Part shown: one piece after another, positions 1-5,327 of the stretch | Numbering within the stretch: the first letter of the stretch is position 1 | How the letters are laid out: each line of letters begins with the position of its first letter | Assembly: GCA_023437755.1 (NCBI GenBank) | Contig: JAEZFJ010000333.1 | Location: 1 to 5,344, forward strand | Direction: 5' to 3' | Source of the DNA: Pseudomonadota bacterium | Lineage (GTDB): Bacteria; Pseudomonadota; Alphaproteobacteria; Rhizobiales; Devosiaceae | Length of the DNA: 5,344 bases | Notes under the pieces: generated by a model | Databases searched by the model: none | What the model was told of the DNA's origin: nothing | What the model saw: the letters and a program-made list of their open reading frames with translations, nothing else | Program-made: the position numbers and the translations under genes

Positions 1-728
1 GCTTGGTCCGGCGCGGCGAACCGATCGAGAATCTCACCGGAGACGCGGGCGTTGACGGCCTGGTCCCGGGCGACCTCGGGATCCAGTCCGGCGGCGCGCA
101 GCCGGTCCTCCTGCAGGGCGCGTGCGGCGAGCACCCGGGCGGCGGCCTCGGCCGTGCCCTCGGCCGGGGGCGGCAGAGCCATGTCGGCGGCGGTCACCGG
201 GGGCGTCTCGACGGTCAGGTCGATGCGGTCGAACATCGGGCCGGAGATGCGGTTCTGATAGTCGCGCTGACAGCGCGGGGCCTTGCCGCAGGCGCCCTTG
301 CCGCCGCCGCCGAGGCCGCAGCGACAAGGATTCATCGCCGCCACCAGCTGGAAACGGGCCGGGTAGCGGACGTGGGCGTTGGCGCGGGCGACCACGATCT
401 CGCCGGTCTCCAGCGGCTGGCGCAGGGAGTCCAGCGCCTGGGCGCTGTACTCCGGCAGTTCGTCGAGAAAGAGGACGCCGTTGTGGGCCAGCGAGGCCTC
501 GCCGGGGCGGGCGCGGAGGCCGCCGCCGGTCAGGGCGGCCATGGAGGCGGAGTGGTGCGGAGCGCGGAACGGCCGGTCGCGGGTCAGGCCGCCGCGCTCG
601 ATCAGACCGGCCACCGACCAGACCATCGAGGTTTCGAGCAGTTCCTTCGCCGTCAGCGGCGGCAGCAGGCCGGGCAGGCGCGCCGCCATCATCGACTTGC
701 CCGACCCGGGCGGGCCGACGAAGAGCCG
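1..728 (-). pseudogene. comM: ComM/YifB-family Mg-chelatase-like AAA+ ATPase, central fragment, interrupted by insertion
   Basis: Reading the minus strand from 728 to 1 gives one uninterrupted frame of about 242 codons. It carries Walker A GPPGSGKS (716-693), the conserved stretch RPFRAPHHSAS, Walker B GVLFLDE (479-459), the MNPCRCG block with four Cys codons (324-326, 318-320, 288-290, 270-272) and ISGPMFDRIDL (about 250-216). These define the Mg_chelatase (ChlI-like) ATPase domain of the ComM/YifB family, and the C-terminal domain is entered before the left edge. Family members have roughly 200 residues ahead of Walker A. Here only three to four plausible residues precede it, then the frame turns into unrelated sequence and reaches a TAA at 761-759 with no start. 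In bacteria that take up DNA, ComM is a hexameric helicase that promotes branch migration during transformation. The fragment has no start of its own and is probably non-functional. The C-terminus lies beyond the window. The exact break is known only to within several bases. Confidence 0.93.
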
Positions 729-765
729 TTTATTGTTTTGACATCCCAACAGCGCCGCTTACGGT
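705..765. other. Probable element/chromosome attachment junction (attL-like) inside comM
   Basis: The minus-strand comM frame is family-like up to the codons for RLFVGPPG (728-705). Beyond 728 it reads CQNNK where ComM proteins usually have a GGHN-LL type sequence. At the same point the composition changes from very GC-rich to a T-rich stretch (TTATTGTTTTGACA, 730-743), and the serine recombinase begins at 771. Large serine integrases usually lie next to their own attP, so the hybrid site should sit here. The core dinucleotide cannot be placed because the second junction is not in the window. That a junction exists is well supported; its limits are approximate. Confidence 0.55.
738..765 (+). 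promoter_or_regulatory. Candidate integrase promoter with very short or no leader
   Basis: A perfect TTGACA lies at 738-743. A weak -10-like hexamer TACGGT (760-765, three of six consensus bases) follows after 16 bases. That places transcription start close to the ATG at 771, and no Shine-Dalgarno sequence is seen between 744 and 770. The promoter would lie wholly on the element side of the junction. The -10 is poor, so this is only a candidate. Confidence 0.3.
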
Positions 766-770
766 TTGGC

Positions 771-2456
771 ATGGAAGCAATCGGTTATGCCCGCTGGAGT
801 TCGCTGGAACAGGGACGCGGCTCGTCGCTCAAACGACAAGTCGGCCTGATACGCAGTTTCTGCGAAGCGAAGGGTTGGGATCTCATTGATCAAGTCGTTG
901 ATGAGGGCACAAGCGCTTACACAGGAGCCAACGTTCGGACCGGCAACCTAGCTGCCCTCGTTAAACGCGTAGAAAGTGGCGACTTGTCTCGTGACGTGGT
1001 GATCGTCGTTGAGCAGTTAGACCGCATAAGCCGCCTACCTCCCAGTCAAGTTGTCGGCTGGATGCAGCACCTCGTGGGCATGGGCGTCAGTATTGCTACG
1101 GTGAACGACGGCCTGGTCATCAACTCGGAGATGATCGACGCCAATCCGATGAACTTCATGGCCCTCGTGTTCAACGCCTTTCGGGCCTACCAAGAAAGCA
1201 AGCACAAGAGTGAACGCTTGAGCTCGTCGTGGGCGATCAAGCGACAGAGGCTGGAAGCCGGTGAGCTTCGGCCCATCACGGGTAATGGGCCTGCGTGGCT
1301 ACGCTTCGATAAGGCAACCGGCAAGTTCGAAACAATCCCAGACAGGGTGGCGGTGGTGCGGGAAATTTTCGACCGCACCCTCGCGGGCGAAGGCAAGGCC
1401 AGTATCGCAGCGGCCCTGAACGCGCGTGCGGTAGAAACGTGGGGCCGGGGTAAGAGCAAAGCCGATGGCTGGCATCCGAGCTATATCCAGAAGATCCTCT
1501 CCAACTCGGCGGTCATTGGGGAGTTTCAGCCTCATACAAAAGGACGTGGCGATACGCGGAGAACCCCGGCAGGTGAGCCGGTTCAAGGTTACTTCGAACC
1601 GGTAGTCAGCGAGGCACAGTGGGCCGGGGTCCGCGCAATGAAGCCCCTCAAGCGTGGCGGTGGGAACGGGTTTAAAGGTGAAGTCCGAAACCTGTTCGCT
1701 GGGTTGTGTCGGTGCGCCCATTGCGGTGGCACGATGACCTATCAGTTCAAGAACGGTGCCGGAGTACGGGTCCGAAAGGGTGCCGAGAGACCAACGAAGC
1801 GCAGCAGCTATCTACTCTGCGGCAGACGGGCCCGCGGGCTCGAATGCGACAACGACAGCCGCTATCGCTACGAAGCGTTGGAACCAGGTCTCCTCGGAGG
1901 GGTGCTAAGCTATGCGCTCAGCAGCAGCTTCTTTTCTAGCAGCGAGGGCGTGGGCAGCTTGTCGGACGACTGTTACCGGCTGGCGCGCGAAGTTGATGCC
2001 CAGCAGGCCCGGGTAGGCCGACTGCTCAACTTGTATGGGGACACAGGAGACGTGGAAGTCCGAGAGCATTGGCTGCACGCCAAGACCAAGCTGGACCTAT
2101 TACGAGGTCAGTTAACCGACGCGAAAATGGCGCTCGATCGCGCGAGAGGGGCGGCAACCCCCGACCAACACGCAGCGCGGGTCGAAGCCGTGCGCGCTGA
2201 CTTGGAGCACGGGGATTCTGAAACCCGCCGCAACGCTCGGCAGAGGGTGATGGGGAGCCTTCGCGCGATCATCGACTACGTGACATTCGACAGCGCCGGG
2301 CGCGTGAACGTCGTCCTAACGGGGGGTGCGACCGTGATCCGGTTCAACCGCGAAGGTGACATCTTGGGTGATGTCAGCACGGGGATTCAAGGCCGGATAA
2401 GTGATGCCCCAGGGCAAGCAGCCGCTATTGCTGCGCTGGACGAAATGTTTGGCTGA
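771..2456 (+). CDS. Large serine recombinase (site-specific integrase)
   Basis: This 561-residue protein has the full large-serine-recombinase layout. The N-terminal resolvase domain opens with YARWSS, giving likely catalytic Ser10 with Arg8, followed by SSLKRQ (18-23). DEGTSAYTG lies at 44-52, and LDRISR (83-88) supplies the active-site Asp/Arg residues. A long helix follows to about 160. The Recombinase domain runs from about 172 to 295. A zinc ribbon has Cys315-x2-Cys318 and Cys350-x8-Cys359, and a Leu/Ala/Arg-rich probable coiled coil lies at about 395-455. Such enzymes recombine attP with attB through a 5'-phosphoserine intermediate; the coiled coil helps set direction. The ATG at 771 is chosen because the first beta strand (EAIGYARWS) starts there. 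The open frame extends left to position 3, but that part is antisense to comM. No ribosome binding site is visible. The gene lies beside the broken comM and converges with the unknown gene ending at 2493. The product is very likely the element's integrase. Confidence 0.95.
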   Translation: MEAIGYARWSSLEQGRGSSLKRQVGLIRSFCEAKGWDLIDQVVDEGTSAYTGANVRTGNLAALVKRVESGDLSRDVVIVVEQLDRISRLPPSQVVGWMQHLVGMGVSIATVNDGLVINSEMIDANPMNFMALVFNAFRAYQESKHKSERLSSSWAIKRQRLEAGELRPITGNGPAWLRFDKATGKFETIPDRVAVVREIFDRTLAGEGKASIAAALNARAVETWGRGKSKADGWHPSYIQKILSNSAVIGEFQPHTKGRGDTRRTPAGEPVQGYFEPVVSEAQWAGVRAMKPLKRGGGNGFKGEVRNLFAGLCRCAHCGGTMTYQFKNGAGVRVRKGAERPTKRSSYLLCGRRARGLECDNDSRYRYEALEPGLLGGVLSYALSSSFFSSSEGVGSLSDDCYRLAREVDAQQARVGRLLNLYGDTGDVEVREHWLHAKTKLDLLRGQLTDAKMALDRARGAATPDQHAARVEAVRADLEHGDSETRRNARQRVMGSLRAIIDYVTFDSAGRVNVVLTGGATVIRFNREGDILGDVSTGIQGRISDAPGQAAAIAALDEMFG

Positions 2457-2492
2457 TGCCCGGCACGCCTGATCCGTGGCCAGCGATAAACC

Positions 2493-2948
2493 CTACGGAC
2501 CCTCAGAATGACCCTCGATAATGCGGAGGGCTACTGGGCTCCCGAGGGTCCGCTTCTGCCCTGTACGGGGTTCGCTGATCGCTTCAAGATCCCGTCTCAG
2601 GTGGCGAAGGTAAGCCTCACCTAACGCCTCCGGCTCCCAGCCAATGGATTGTGCCAATACGCCCAGCACCGGATATCGCTTCCACGTTTGGTGACGCTCG
2701 TCGATCAACGAGACCAGCTGCCGGGTCAGCTCCAGCCGCGCTTGGCAGAAAGAAATGACGTTCGAAGAGGCGGCGTCTGGCAACACGTCGTCATTGCCAC
2801 CGTCACTCAGCAAGGCATTGACCCAGAGTTCAGCTCGGACGCGGCCATTCCGGCTGGGTCGGATTTCAGCCCGCACCTCTCTGAACGCCATGTCCCACGC
2901 CGTGCTGCTGAACCATAGTCTAATTCGAGGCGCTCCCGGCGGAAACAT
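2493..2948 (-). CDS. Hypothetical protein, 151 residues, overlapping the exonuclease gene
   Basis: Not recognised. The predicted soluble protein has no signal peptide or membrane segment. After a short Pro-rich start it has RLWFSSTAWDMAFREVRAEI, then an Arg-rich turn and AELWVNALLSDGG. The middle and C-terminal half look helical (about 75-130, with FCQARLELTRQLVSLIDERH), and the tail is Gly/Arg/Ser-rich. The ATG at 2948 is preferred; it overlaps the upstream exonuclease gene by 29 bases (stop at 2920), which suggests translational coupling. Other starts are possible: TTG at 3011, giving 172 residues but a longer overlap, or ATG at 2891, just after the exonuclease stop, which would drop the conserved-looking RLWFSS segment. 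A GGGAG sequence near 2937-2933, inside the exonuclease tail, could serve the 2891 start. It converges with the integrase, with 36 bases between stops. Its job is unknown; position suggests a partner of the exonuclease. Confidence 0.7.
   Translation of the reverse strand: MFPPGAPRIRLWFSSTAWDMAFREVRAEIRPSRNGRVRAELWVNALLSDGGNDDVLPDAASSNVISFCQARLELTRQLVSLIDERHQTWKRYPVLGVLAQSIGWEPEALGEAYLRHLRRDLEAISEPRTGQKRTLGSPVALRIIEGHSEGP
2496..2552. repeat. Inverted repeat at the convergent gene ends
   Basis: CGGACCCTC (2496-2504) is perfectly complementary to GAGGGTCCG (2544-2552), with 39 bases between and a further GACCCTC/GAGGG pairing possible inside. It lies within the last codons of the 151-residue gene, close to the end of the integrase gene. 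There is no clear T-run, so a terminator role for either strand is unproven. Confidence 0.35.
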
Positions 2949-3693
2949 CCGGCACGGGCGCAGCCCGCGCAAACGGAGCAAGATGGGGTCTGTCTGACGA
3001 GCGAGCGTCAATGAAATCGGTCAGGTTGCGCTCGCTTTGGTCGAACGACGTCCCAGTCAGCGCGCCCCGCATAAGTTCGTAGCGGAGCCAAACCCGATAC
3101 GTGTTGACTACGTCCGTTTCGCAGTAGTCCGCGACCTCCTGAATGCGCGCCGTCGCGACGTACTCGGCCACCTTGGAGCCGTCGACACCGTCGGGCTTTC
3201 CGGGAAGCCCGAGGATGCGCGAGAGTTCGTCCAGCTTGCACTTGCCCTGACTGGTGAAGCTCGCGAGGACATCGCACAGGTCCACCGCGTCGTCGGAATA
3301 CCGCTTGAAATAGCCGCGCGCATACAGGCCCGGCGCCGAGAGCCGGTTGACCATCGCCCGGTAGCGCAGGACCGGCAGGTCGAAGCCGCTTCCGTTGAAC
3401 GACACGAGGCAGGGCCGGAGATTGTTCAGGCGCTCAGAAAAACCGGCGATGAGGTCGGCTTCACTGCGGTCGCCGATGTGGGGAGCGCCGAGCGAGCGGA
3501 CGATCCAACCCTTGTCGCTGCTCTCTGCAATGAGTGCCCCGATGCAGGCGATCCGGTGCAGGGGTAGCTTGCAGAACTTCTCGCCGACAATTTCCTGAGC
3601 CTGAGCGTCGCTATGGGGATCGAGACCATGGACGCGCGACACAGCTTCCAGATCGGGAATAGTCTCAAGATCGAAAACGACGACGTGGGCCAT
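2920..3693 (-). CDS. PolB-like DEDD-family 3'-5' exonuclease
   Basis: This 257-residue protein has the three exonuclease motifs of the DEDD superfamily. Motif I is VVFDLETIPD, with Asp8 and Glu10. Motif II is SFNGSGFDLPVL, with Asn100 and Asp105. Motif III is ADYCETDVVNTYRVWL, with the Tyr190-x3-Asp194 signature of the DEDDy type. The arrangement, in particular FDLETIPD with NGxxFDLPVL, matches the family of predicted exonucleases related to the PolB proofreading domain (Pfam DNA_pol_B_exo2). The four acidic residues would bind two metal ions and remove nucleotides from 3' ends of DNA. No polymerase domain is attached, and the protein should be cytoplasmic. The ATG at 3693 is chosen over an upstream GTG (3729) because AGGGAG lies five bases before it and motif I begins eight residues in. 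It follows the DUF6641-family gene with 61 bases between and overlaps the next gene. Motifs are intact, so activity is expected; the substrate and role are not known. Confidence 0.9.
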   Translation of the reverse strand: MAHVVVFDLETIPDLEAVSRVHGLDPHSDAQAQEIVGEKFCKLPLHRIACIGALIAESSDKGWIVRSLGAPHIGDRSEADLIAGFSERLNNLRPCLVSFNGSGFDLPVLRYRAMVNRLSAPGLYARGYFKRYSDDAVDLCDVLASFTSQGKCKLDELSRILGLPGKPDGVDGSKVAEYVATARIQEVADYCETDVVNTYRVWLRYELMRGALTGTSFDQSERNLTDFIDARSSDRPHLAPFARAAPVPDVSAGSASN

Positions 3694-3698
3694 GATGT

Positions 3699-3704
3699 CT
3701 CCCT
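3699..3704 (-). promoter_or_regulatory. Shine-Dalgarno site of the exonuclease gene
   Basis: AGGGAG on the minus strand, five bases ahead of the ATG at 3693. It decides the start in favour of 3693 rather than the in-frame GTG at 3729. Confidence 0.8.
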
Positions 3705-3717
3705 GCTGAGAAAGCGT

Positions 3718-3740
3718 GATGGGCGGCACCGCCGCCCATC
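3718..3740 (-). terminator. Perfect 10-bp hairpin between the DUF6641 gene and the exonuclease gene
   Basis: GATGGGCGGC (3718-3727) and GCCGCCCATC (3731-3740) pair perfectly around a 3-base loop. On the minus strand the hairpin begins 14 bases after the DUF6641 stop codon and ends 13 bases before the exonuclease Shine-Dalgarno site. It is followed by ACGCTTTCTC, a weak T-rich tail. It may be a partial intrinsic terminator that lowers exonuclease expression, or an mRNA-stabilising or processing stem inside one transcript. The stem is certain; its function is inferred. Confidence 0.6.
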
Positions 3741-3754
3741 TAGTCTGGCATGGA

Positions 3755-4216
3755 TTAGCCCGCCTTCTTCGCTTTCGCCGCTTTCAGCGTCGCGCCGCGC
3801 GCCTGAGCGGCCGCGGCCACGGCGGCATCAAACTCGCCGGCGCGGACTGCCTCTTCCAGCGTGTCGATGATCGGACCGATGCTCGCGAGGTCCTCGGCTT
3901 CGACGGAAGTCATGCCCTTGGCAAGTTCCAAGGGGCGGCCGCCGTAGCGGAGTTGGAAATAGACCTTGCCGCCGTCGCCCCTGAACCAGCCCTTGCGGAC
4001 GGAACGCGGGACCTCGACGCGCGTCCGATTTCCGGCTTCGTCCGTCTTGGTGACGGTGCGGACGGCCGTGTGGGGCCTGCCTGCGATGGCAGCCTCGACC
4101 AGCGCTCGCTGTTCGGCGAGATAACCGCGCAGTTTTTCCCGGTTGCGTTCCTGGGGGCTGGTCGGCTGGGATTGCGGCTTTGCGGCGGACAGCTTCAGGG
4201 ATTTCAGAAGGGACAT
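3755..4216 (-). CDS. DUF6641 family protein
   Basis: This 153-residue predicted cytoplasmic protein resembles the DUF6641 family as I recall it; the function of the family is unknown. It opens with MSLLKSLKLSAAK, then a Gln/Pro/Ser-rich linker and a helix (about 22-45, NREKLRGYLAEQRALVEAAI). A basic beta-rich core follows at about 50-103, with TVTKTDEAGNRTRVEVPRSV, then KGWFRGDGGKVYFQLRYGG and PLELAKGMTSVE. Next comes an acidic helix (about 105-128) and an Ala/Lys-rich tail ending KAAKAKKAG. The ATG at 4216 is chosen over an in-frame upstream start at 4315 because GAGGT precedes it by four bases and the family-like sequence begins there. It is the first gene of the minus-strand run with the exonuclease. 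The Lys-rich tail could contact nucleic acid, but that is speculation. The family call comes from sequence resemblance without a search. Confidence 0.78.
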   Translation of the reverse strand: MSLLKSLKLSAAKPQSQPTSPQERNREKLRGYLAEQRALVEAAIAGRPHTAVRTVTKTDEAGNRTRVEVPRSVRKGWFRGDGGKVYFQLRYGGRPLELAKGMTSVEAEDLASIGPIIDTLEEAVRAGEFDAAVAAAAQARGATLKAAKAKKAG

Positions 4217-4220
4217 GAAC

Positions 4221-4225
4221 ACCTC
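4221..4225 (-). promoter_or_regulatory. Shine-Dalgarno site of the DUF6641 gene
   Basis: GAGGT on the minus strand, four bases before the ATG at 4216. It supports the 153-residue product rather than a longer one starting at 4315. Confidence 0.7.
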
Positions 4226-4343
4226 GCTCTGGGTTGTCGATGTCGCCGCTCTAATGCCGTCGTCCGAATATGCGACCAGAGACTGACCCGAAAATAATTC
4301 GAGCGTCACAACCATAGTTTTAGGGGATGAAAGTTGGTCTGAG

Positions 4344-4384
4344 TTCGCCGAGTTTCACCGCCACTTTGACGATAGATCGGCGAA
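4344..4384. repeat. Inverted repeat in the divergent intergenic region
   Basis: TTCGCCGA (4344-4351) and TCGGCGAA (4377-4384) are perfect inverted copies separated by 25 bases. They lie between the divergent DUF6641 and lipoprotein-like genes (intergenic 4217-4473). The pair could be an operator with two half-sites or the base of an RNA stem. No regulator gene is nearby to favour the operator idea. No convincing -35/-10 pair was found for either flanking gene. Confidence 0.45.
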
Positions 4385-4423
4385 GCCAGCCAGAAATGTC
4401 CGCTCTCCGCTCGGAGGCCAGTT

Positions 4424-4446
4424 TCCGCTCCCGACCCATTGCGGAC
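4424..4446 (+). repeat. 23-bp dispersed repeat, copy 1
   Basis: Identical over 23 bases to 4811-4833. It starts TCCGC and ends GCGGAC, so the outer TCCGC/GCGGA bases can pair around a loop with the core CCCGACCCATT. A related piece, AATGTCCGCT, lies just upstream at 4395-4404. Copy 1 ends 27 bases before the ATG of the lipoprotein-like gene. Confidence 0.8.
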
Positions 4447-4473
4447 GTCGGCATCCACTGAAAGGGTGGAGGG

Positions 4474-4785
4474 ATGAGCCGCAGTGTCCTTTTGATCGCA
4501 ACTGCTGTCGCACTCGGCGGCGGATGCACCGATGGAGCCTACCCCGACCGCGAACCCACGGCGTCTGAGCGTGCTGAGTTAGAGTCTGCAGTTCGCGCCT
4601 GTGGTCTGCCCGTTCGTGACGCGAGATGGACTCGTATCAAGGACGGGCAATGGGAATTCGGCTTCGCGACCGACGAGTCCGTGATGCGCCAGCAGCCGAA
4701 CGCGACCACGAGGTGCCTTGACCAAGTTTTAGACGACGTCCGCGTTCAGGGGCTCGGTATAGCTATCGGGTATTACGGAACGTAG
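4474..4785 (+). CDS. Small putative secreted lipoprotein, unknown function
   Basis: This 103-residue protein is not recognised. The N-terminus MSRSVLLIATAVALGGGC has a short charged start, a hydrophobic stretch and a Cys at 18. It looks like a lipoprotein signal peptide, but the residues before Cys18 (GGG) are not the usual lipobox with Leu at -3, so it may instead be an ordinary signal peptide. The mature part begins TDGAYPDREPTASERAELES and continues with a helix, an Arg/Trp segment and two more Cys (43 and 81) that could form a disulfide in the periplasm. The ATG at 4474 follows AAAGGG with a 7-base gap, and GGAGGG lies directly against the start. A 23-bp repeat precedes the gene and another follows it. 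It is convergent with the membrane protein gene downstream. Real coding is supported by the signal sequence, the ribosome site and the Cys pattern. Confidence 0.72.
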   Translation: MSRSVLLIATAVALGGGCTDGAYPDREPTASERAELESAVRACGLPVRDARWTRIKDGQWEFGFATDESVMRQQPNATTRCLDQVLDDVRVQGLGIAIGYYGT

Positions 4786-4810
4786 TCCGCTTCGCACCCG
4801 TAGGCGACAG

Positions 4811-4833
4811 TCCGCTCCCGACCCATTGCGGAC
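4811..4833 (+). repeat. 23-bp dispersed repeat, copy 2
   Basis: Exact 23-base match to 4424-4446, here preceded by G so that GTCCGC and GCGGAC form a 6-bp inverted pair around 12 bases (4810-4833). It sits in the 65-base gap between two convergent genes (stops at 4785 and 4851), where such a stem might act at both transcript ends. There is no T-run on either strand. Confidence 0.8.
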
Positions 4834-4850
4834 TTAGTGGATTTCTCTGA

Positions 4851-5279
4851 TCAGCTGACCCAAGCGTGTTCGCAACCGGATCGGTGCCAGCTTCCAAAGA
4901 GACGTTGATACGTGCAGCGTTCACCCCGACCGGCTAGCTCCGCGACCTGCGAACCCACCACTACCTCTGCCTGAGTGCCCCAGCGAGAATAGCGTAGCTC
5001 CTCAACGCTCTTGAAGCCAACAAAGTTGGACCCGTCATACTTGGGCAGCGTGGTGATGTCTTTCGCTCTCGGAAACCCCAGCCGTCGCCAGTCACACGAG
5101 CGATCTGACGCCACTACAAGCACAGCGGCCTGCCTCTCAGCCAAGGCTTGGGCCATCAGGCGACAGTCGCGTCCGGTCGGACCTCCACGACCTCCCGGAA
5201 CAGGGATCGCAAGCGCAACAATCACAGTTCCGGCGACGAGGATGGTCGTCGCAATGGCGGCTAGTCCTGTCGTGTTCAC
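4851..5279 (-). CDS. Small membrane-anchored or exported protein, unknown function
   Basis: This 142-residue protein is not recognised. One hydrophobic segment near the N-terminus (about 5-26, GLAAIATTILVAGTVIVALA) is followed by Pro/Gly-rich sequence, which suggests a signal anchor with the rest in the periplasm. The remainder holds four Cys (39, 62, 122, 136) that could make two disulfides. It has a helical part RLMAQALAERQAAVLVVAS, then SCDWRRLGFPRAKDIT, KYDGSNFVGF and a C-terminal GERCTYQRLFGSWHRSGC. The start is GTG at 5279, chosen because AGGGAG lies seven bases upstream and the hydrophobic segment follows at once. The gene is convergent with the 103-residue gene. Both are small exported Cys-containing proteins, but they show no obvious sequence similarity to each other. 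Confidence 0.72.
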   Translation of the reverse strand: MNTTGLAAIATTILVAGTVIVALAIPVPGGRGGPTGRDCRLMAQALAERQAAVLVVASDRSCDWRRLGFPRAKDITTLPKYDGSNFVGFKSVEELRYSRWGTQAEVVVGSQVAELAGRGERCTYQRLFGSWHRSGCEHAWVS

Positions 5280-5286
5280 ACTGGTG

Positions 5287-5292
5287 CTCCCT
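5287..5292 (-). promoter_or_regulatory. Shine-Dalgarno site before a GTG start
   Basis: AGGGAG on the minus strand, seven bases before GTG at 5279. It supports this non-ATG start for the membrane-anchored protein. Confidence 0.65.
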
Positions 5293-5327
5293 GTCGGCTA
5301 CGCGCGCCGAACACTGGCCCAACCAAC

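Noticed and set aside
3..770. Upstream extension of the integrase reading frame, giving an 817-residue protein
   Set aside because: This part is exactly antisense to the comM ATPase core, is low-complexity Gly/Ala/Arg-rich as expected for shadow frames in GC-rich DNA, and adds residues ahead of a normal recombinase N-terminus.
122..889. Open plus-strand frame of 255 residues, Arg/Pro/Gly-rich
   Set aside because: A shadow of comM in another frame; composition is that of random GC-rich translation and it crosses the junction into the integrase gene.
1299..1721. Minus-strand open frame of 140 residues inside the integrase gene
   Set aside because: Antisense to the Recombinase domain coding region, with no family resemblance.
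3037..3567. Plus-strand open frame of 176 residues
   Set aside because: Lies entirely opposite the exonuclease gene, whose motifs are intact on the minus strand; no ribosome site or recognisable motif.
3716..4297. Plus-strand open frame of 193 residues
   Set aside because: Opposite the DUF6641 gene, which has a good ribosome site and family-like sequence; this frame looks like an antisense translation.
4217..4330. Promoter for the DUF6641 gene
   Set aside because: AT-rich pieces such as CATATT and TTGTGA occur on the minus strand, but no pair has suitable spacing, so no call was made.
4320..4529. Minus-strand open frame of 69 residues
   Set aside because: Runs through the inverted repeat and the 23-bp repeat and overlaps the start of the lipoprotein-like gene; no supporting ribosome site or motif.
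4424..4833. Repeats as a CRISPR array
   Set aside because: Only two exact copies, 387 bases apart with a gene between them; no regular spacers and no cas genes.
4424..4833. Repeats as the two ends of a small insertion sequence
   Set aside because: The copies are in direct orientation, and the gene between them encodes a secreted protein and not a transposase.
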